64,000 nucleotides of DNA, taken from contig JAMXBD010000722.1 in NCBI GenBank assembly GCA_024138025.1, positions 124,001 to 188,000 of the forward strand. Direction: 5' to 3'. Of the stretch, positions 58,781 through 64,000 are shown in pieces. Within the stretch, counting starts at the first letter, position 1. Every line of letters begins with the position of its first letter. This DNA is from Combretum micranthum. Taxonomy: Eukaryota > Streptophyta > Magnoliopsida > Myrtales > Combretaceae. The notes beneath the pieces are model-generated. The model was given only the letters and a program-made list of their open reading frames with translations, was not told the origin of the DNA and did not search any database. The translations under genes were made by a program, and so were the position numbers.

Positions 58781-60499
58781 GAAAAATCCTTTGAAGATAT
58801 ATTTATACTCATAGTATGCATGATTTTAAGTGTTGTCTCATTATTGATATTTCATAAACAATTTTTCTTTGATGGTTTTAAATAATAAATCTTTTGAGAA
58901 TTTCTCCTTTTTGAATTTTAGGAGGAAAACAAAAATATATTTGAGTTGTTATGAGTAAATGTTTTCCTATTGTAATTTCATTTTCTCACTTTTCAAAGTA
59001 AAATTATTTTGAAAAATTTTGGTTCTTTAAGTTATCTACTAACTTTATTTCTAGTGATTGAAAAATAAGTTTTTCAAAATATCCTTTAAGTTTTTGATGT
59101 GGTCAAATATTTGAAGTTGTGTTAAATGTATGTTTTCCTTTTATTTTTATATCATTTCTCTTCCTTAGAAAATAGATATACTTTTAAAACTTTTACTTTC
59201 TTAGCAAATTTTATTTTTCTAAGTTGGTTTTCAAATTAGTGAGTTGACTTTATCTTGATTTGAAAAACTTGTTTTATTCTTAATATCTGTTAAATAGTAG
59301 AATAATTTTCTTAGACAAGTTTATAAAAAAAGCTTTCTTAATAAAGAATTGCTAACATTAAACTTAGCAAAATTTCATTTTAAATTTTGAAAAGAGAATA
59401 ACAATATAAAAATTAAGTTTTGAAGAGACTTTCTTAGTAGGTGATTTTCAAAGTCTATAATAAACCTATTTAAGTTTTATAAAAAGTATGGTTGAGTTAA
59501 AATCTTTTAATGCTAAAATTCTTCCTTTATGGAGTATTTAGTTTGGTTTATAAAAGAAAGAATCCCTTTTATTATTTTGAAGAATCTACATTACTAATTC
59601 TTTTAGAATTTATGGTTAGCTTATCCTTTAAAAAGAGTTAAAACAAAACTTAGATCTTTTTTGTTGAAAATTCCTTTTGTTAAGAAATCTAGTTTACTTT
59701 TTTTTTATTTAAGAAAGAACCCATTTTTATTTTTATTTAAGACAACAACATTCTTTATCATGCATGAATATGTAGTATAAAAGTAAAGATAATACATAAT
59801 AACAAAAAACAAATTGCTTGTAAGTAAAAAACATAATAAAATAGTCAAGTATTGGAAACCTTAGCTTCATCAAGTTATCCTGATTATGTATTGGGAGTCT
59901 TAGCTTCATTAAGGCAACCCGAGACTAAGAATAGACTAGTCCCAAAAGAAAAGAAAAGAAAGGAAAGAAAGAAAATTGTTTTGACTTGATATGAACAAGT
60001 CTAAGACTAGAAAGACTAGTCTTAATAAGTTGCATAAAATAAGCAAATAAATAAATTGCAAGACATAAAAATAAATAAATAACAAATGAGCTTATATGCT
60101 CTAAATAAATATATACATAGTATACATAATATTATATAAGTTAGATTAGAGAAAAATAATAACAATAATAACAACAACATAATAACATAATGTAAACTAT
60201 GAACAACAAAAACAAAACATGAACATATTATTACTTCTTTAACTCACATGAGCCTAACAAAATACACTAAGTTCATGCTAAGTTGTATGAACATGATGAA
60301 AATTTAAGTAGGATTTTCCTTAAGGTTCAATGGAAGGTTTGAAAAGAGATGAATGGGTAGTATGTTTTTGTTGCTTTTCTTGAAAAATAGAAATTGGTAG
60401 AGAGTGTTTTGAAAGATTTGTTGGAGAAAGGTTTGAGAGAGTATTTTGGTAAGTTTTGTTATGTAAAATAGATGTGTGAAAGAATGAATGAAGAAGGGG

Positions 60500-60507
60500 T
60501 ATTTATA
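60500..60507 (-). promoter_or_regulatory. TATA box of LTR A7
   Basis: GAAGGGGTATTTATAG on plus, giving TATAAATA on the sense (minus) strand. Confidence 0.55.
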
Positions 60508-61395
60508 GAATTTTTGGAGTGAATTTTTTATGTAATAAAATAAATTGAAAATAACACAATATAGAGAAAAAGAGAGGGGTGGCACATGTAGAGGGAGGGG
60601 AGAGAGAAAATTTATTTGTTTTGTAATTTTTGTAAAGAAAAGAAATAAAGTGTAACGTTTGATGTGAATAAAGTTGTATTGAAAATATAAAAAGTAAGAA
60701 AATAGTATGTAGGTAGTAAGAAATAGGTGTAAGAAAAAATAAGATAGAGAAATAGTAATGAATAGTAGGAATAGTACTATGAATAATAGACTAAACATAT
60801 AAAATACCGTAGTAATAAAAATACGCGTAAACGAGCTATATCTGTTATTTTTAGTTACCGAAAAATTCGAAAACTGATATTTTTGAAATCCTTGTTTAAT
60901 TAAGAGTCTTTTGGTGTTATCGGAATATTTTTAATATTCCGAGCTTCAGACACACTTTTCGAGAATGATCCGTTTGAGTCCGATGGATACTCAAAATTTG
61001 CGAATTGATGTTTTTATGTTATCTTATATTATTATGAACTATTTTAAGCCACTAACTTAATTTCGTTATCTAGGGTTTGAGAACGAGGATTGCCGGAGTT
61101 GGAATTATTTGATTATCTTGACCTTTGTTGACTTTTGAAACTGGTTTGACTAGGGGTTAGGGTTTAATCCAACTTTCCTCTAGAAATTGAGGGGTTTAAC
61201 TCAGGATCGGATAGGCATTCTTTCATGTTCGGATTTTCGAATTAAACGATTATTGAACTTTCTATTTTTGTTTTTGAAAATTTTCTTATGAAATGCGTGA
61301 TTGAAATTGGTTTAAGGTTTGGTTTCAACCTAGGTCAAACTTTAGGATTTCAATTCGATATTTCAAAACCATTGTCGAAAAATTCGGAGGTTACA

Positions 61396-61412
61396 ACCTA
61401 CCCCCCTTAAAG
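61396..61412 (-). other. Polypurine tract of the A7 element
   Basis: The minus strand reads CTTTAAGGGGGGTAGGT, abutting the LTR start. The following plus-strand words (AAAGTTTTGTCCTCAAAACTT) are a common neighbour of this junction in plant gypsy elements. Confidence 0.75.
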
Positions 61413-62460
61413 AAAGTTTTGTCCTCAAAACTTGACTGGTAGTCTTGCTCATGATGCATACCCAGTTCTTCAAAGAGTTTAACATTTCTCCATGGAATTT
61501 GCTCTTAATGTCCTTATGATTCCCAATTTTAGTCTCAAGACCTTGTTACTTCTAATCCATCCAACTCCTTATCAGCCCTCGCTTTTTCTTTCTTTCAGCT
61601 TGGAGTATTGGTTATTATTCATCTTCTTTCGCATAAAAGCTTACTCCAGAATTGCATCTATTATATACTCTTAACCATTTATTCTACACGTGTTCAATTC
61701 CTTTATCATGAATGAGCTCAGGGTTCCAGTGACCAATATAAATTCCTTATCCTTGATTATTCAAATATCATTTCCAAAAAAAGTAAACTTTATCATGATT
61801 AACACTATATCATGTTGTCGAGTAATTATGTTCTTATGATCTCAATTATCAAGCAACGTAAGCAATTACACACTCGAGACCATTTCCCAACATGTGTCCA
61901 TGCATTGTTTAGGATCCTTTTTAACCTTGGCAACAGTACCATTGTTACGAAGATAGCTTGTTACTTTAGTCCTTGAAAATTTCGTTCCCTTTTTTATCCG
62001 TTCATGCTATTCCTCATTTGTTCCTGAGCTATCCGAGTACTTTGTTATTACTGCTGACTTTATTGGACTTTTATGTATAAACTCATGTATCCATTCTTTT
62101 CCTTCATAAAGAGTACCAAGCTTCTCAAGGCGAGGCACTTAGTCCATCCATTTCTTAGCCCAAAACTCTTGTAATTACCTTCTTATCTTTTTCTCAACTT
62201 GATGGTGATATTGTATGGTGTTTAATTATGGGCTCGATATTCCTTACCAAGTCAATGTATAATGTATGACAAAGAAGAGTAAGTATACAACTAACAAAAA
62301 TTAGGGGTGTTGATGCAATTTTATATGTGTAGAAGCTCAATTGACGTATTTTAACAAAAAATTCATTGATATGGTTTCATCCCTATTAACTGGCCATATA
62401 CGAAAATTGCTATTGATTATTATATCTAACACTATGTTTGATGTGTTCATGTGGAAGAGA
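61413..62460 (-). other. Internal remnant of the A7 element, then unassigned DNA
   Basis: The first several hundred bases should be the 3' internal region of the minus-strand family A element. I cannot recognise pol, chromodomain or any open frame longer than about 60 codons. Where the element stops (somewhere before about 62300) is not visible; no second LTR or primer-binding site follows. Confidence 0.4.
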
Positions 62461-62740
62461 AATGAAACAAGTGAAAAAAGAAATACACTATCTAGTTTAT
62501 TTTGGAAATTTACAAAGGAAACAAAATAAAATGAAAAGAATTATTTTAAGTTTCTTGATTTGCTTCGTATTTAAAAAGAAAAAAAAAAAGAAATAAAACA
62601 AGTGAAAAAAGAAATACACTATCTAGTTTATTTTGGAAATATACAAAGGAAACAAAATAAAATGAAAAGAAATATTTTTAACTTTCTTTATTTGCTTCGT
62701 ATTAAAAAAGAAAAAAAAAAGAGAAATAAAACAAGTATTT
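62461..62740. repeat. Tandem repeat, unit about 131 bp
   Basis: Two full units and the start of a third. Each begins AAACAAGTGAAAAAAG, contains CACTATCTAGTTTATTTTGG and GGAAACAAAATAAAATG, and ends TTTGCTTCGTATT plus an A-rich run. The units start near 62465 and 62596; a third start is near 62729. The two full units are almost identical. Confidence 0.92.
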
Positions 62741-63125
62741 GATAAAATTAACTTTATTTTATTTCGACGACATTATTATAAAGGGCATTGCTATACTTTC
62801 AATATGTTTTCATCTTTTTTTTTTTTTTAAAGAAATTTACTTTACGGTAGTAGTTTTTATCCATATCATCTTTCACTCCCATCTATTCTTACTCCCTAGA
62901 ACAACAACATTTTTAACTTCCCAACGTTTTTTGCCATTTCTACCTAACCTGTGGCTATCTGAACACAGTATAGGCAAAACTCCAATGAATTAGTAAAGCA
63001 AAAACGTTCTTTAAATAAGAATATAACTCAAGCATTTTGAGTAGTAAAACCCCGAAATTAGTGGCAAGTCCCATACATCTACTCTGCAAGCCAAATCTCA
63101 GCCGACAATTTCTAAGCACACCTTA
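62741..63125. other. AT-rich DNA with no recognised feature
   Basis: An 84-codon plus-strand frame (62739-62993) covers most of it but is hydrophobic, low-complexity and has no known domain, so it is not called. Confidence 0.5.
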
Positions 63126-63447
63126 GAGCAGTCATATTAATCGAATCCTTTATAAGATTCTTAAAGTGTTATATTAATATTTTAAAAAAAATTTCATCAT
63201 TTTATTTGTAAGGCCATTTATATAAGTTTTTTTTCACTTTTTTTTATATTTTTGTAAGTCTCATTTATTTTTACACAATACCTTAATTATATAAAATAAT
63301 AATAAAATATTAAAAAAGAACTCATTTTTTTGAATCATTTATAAAAGATCCCAAAAATTGAAAGAACCCTCTATATCAATAAAGACTTAAAAAAAATAAG
63401 ATCCTTAACCTAAGAATCCATGTCAAGAACTTCAAATGCAAATGCTC
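63126..63447. mobile_element. Candidate MITE, Tourist-like
   Basis: A 322-bp AT-rich segment flanked by TTA on both sides (63123-63125 and 63448-63450). The ends are GAGCA at the left and TGCTC at the right, with weak inverted similarity beyond. TTA target duplications fit PIF/Harbinger-type MITEs, but the inverted repeat is short and imperfect. Confidence 0.35.
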
Positions 63448-63450
63448 TTA

Positions 63451-64000
63451 ATGATGACACATGATAAACTGATCGATGTAAAAAAGATTGCATTCGACAC
63501 GCGACGTCGTGATTTTTTAATACATTGCATAAAGTAATCAAAGCAAACTGGTTTGATCCTTGCTCCCTTCGTATATTTCATTTATTTAATTTTCTTTCTT
63601 TTTTTTTTTTTTGTTGTTTGAAGAAAACTATACGAAAAGTCCCTTAAAAGCATGCTTCATATTTTGTGCTATTTTTTTTTTCAAATATTTTACTCTAACT
63701 AGATAGAACCATTCGTCTCATTTTATTTTATAATTTTATACTTACCTCCAATCATTTATACCATAAGGTAAGAGTCATCTAATGATAAAATTATAAAGAA
63801 TTGAAGTAACTCATTTAAAATATAAAGAATTACCCTTATAGGAGCTCGATAAACTTAAAAAAAAAAAAAAAAAAGTAGAATAGAAAGGTAAATCCATGAT
63901 AATAGAATAGGTTGCTACTAGGCATGAACAGTTGTTATTTTGTCAGCTTCATAGAGAAAAACTTTTTTCATCTACTCAGTTGATGTAATAATTTTGTAAA
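63451..64000. other. AT-rich DNA with no recognised feature
   Basis: No open frame of note. It contains A- and T-homopolymers (63599-63613, 63859-63874) and a short palindrome-like ACACGCGACGTCGTG near 63497-63511. Confidence 0.5.

Larger units (their letters stand above)
57273..61395 (-). mobile_element. Family A LTR, copy A7, with adjacent polypurine tract
   Basis: 4123 bp, starting TGTCACGCCCTG and ending TTCGGAGGTTACA. The flanking 5-mers (ccgct and accta) do not match, unlike the other six copies. Instead, the right side reads ACCTACCCCCCTTAAAG on plus, that is, CTTTAAGGGGGGTAGGT directly before TGTAACCTCC on minus, a classic polypurine tract plus LTR start. This makes A7 a 3' LTR of a minus-strand element and sets the sense direction for the whole family. 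All family landmarks are present: core at 58530-58620, duplicated 'CTTAGCTTCATCAAG' unit at 59848-59930, TATA box at 60500-60507. Confidence 0.82.

Noticed and set aside
60304..60798. 164-codon minus-strand frame in LTR A7
   Set aside because: Low-complexity Phe/Leu/Ser sequence around the LTR promoter leader; the same area in A5 and A3 is not open.
57273..61395. A7 as another solo LTR
   Set aside because: The flanking 5-mers (ccgct, accta) do not match, and a polypurine tract abuts the right end, so it is a 3' LTR of a truncated element.

Overview
The window is intergenic DNA from a large, repeat-rich flowering-plant genome, most likely a eudicot. It is AT-rich and carries plant-type LTR retrotransposon lineages (Ogre/Tat, Athila-like, and a large-LTR family I call A), a plant hAT transposon, and TATA boxes of the TATAAATA type. 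I see no intact host gene, rRNA, tRNA gene or CRISPR array. Nearly every long open frame is either transposon protein or a by-product of tandem repeats.

Layout. Positions 1-17385 are an old Athila-like element on the minus strand. Its ORF1/gag-like gene is cut into three pieces (9892-10329, 5046-5698, 1180-1514) by a solo LTR of family A (1515-5023) and a solo LTR of family B (5699-9752). The family B copy itself holds part of another LTR element (about 6213-8481). Next to the gene lies a hAT transposon (10562-17377) with a second family B solo LTR inside it (12085-14152). Positions 17386-19410 look like a diverged LTR.

Positions 19411-53307 are one nested stack that can be peeled apart base by base from 5-bp target-site duplications (TSDs). 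Outermost is a family A solo LTR, A2 (TSD tataa). Inside it is A3, in the opposite direction (TSD atact). Inside A3 are three separate insertions: solo LTR A4 (22654-27071, TSD gtttt), a 15.5-kb Ogre/Tat retrotransposon (27932-43449, TSD atgag) and solo LTR A5 (43881-50863, TSD aagag). A5 in turn contains solo LTR A6 (45833-49271, TSD ggaac).

The Ogre element is the only full-length element. It reads on the minus strand: 5' LTR (40921-43449), a primer-binding site matching a tRNA CCA end, an extra ORF1, gag, aspartic protease, reverse transcriptase, RNase H, a second RNase H, integrase, an unusual 3' region with a 22-copy minisatellite, a polypurine tract and the 3' LTR (27932-30461). Its two LTRs look nearly identical, yet its genes are split by many small frameshifts.

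Positions 53313-57272 hold a degraded Ty3/gypsy gag-protease fragment with a tandem duplication. Positions 57273-61395 are family A copy A7, the only one with a polypurine tract beside it, which fixes the direction of the family. The right end (61396-64000) holds a short internal remnant, a 131-bp tandem repeat, a candidate MITE and AT-rich DNA in which I see nothing else. All functional statements come from reading the sequence by eye; no database search was run.
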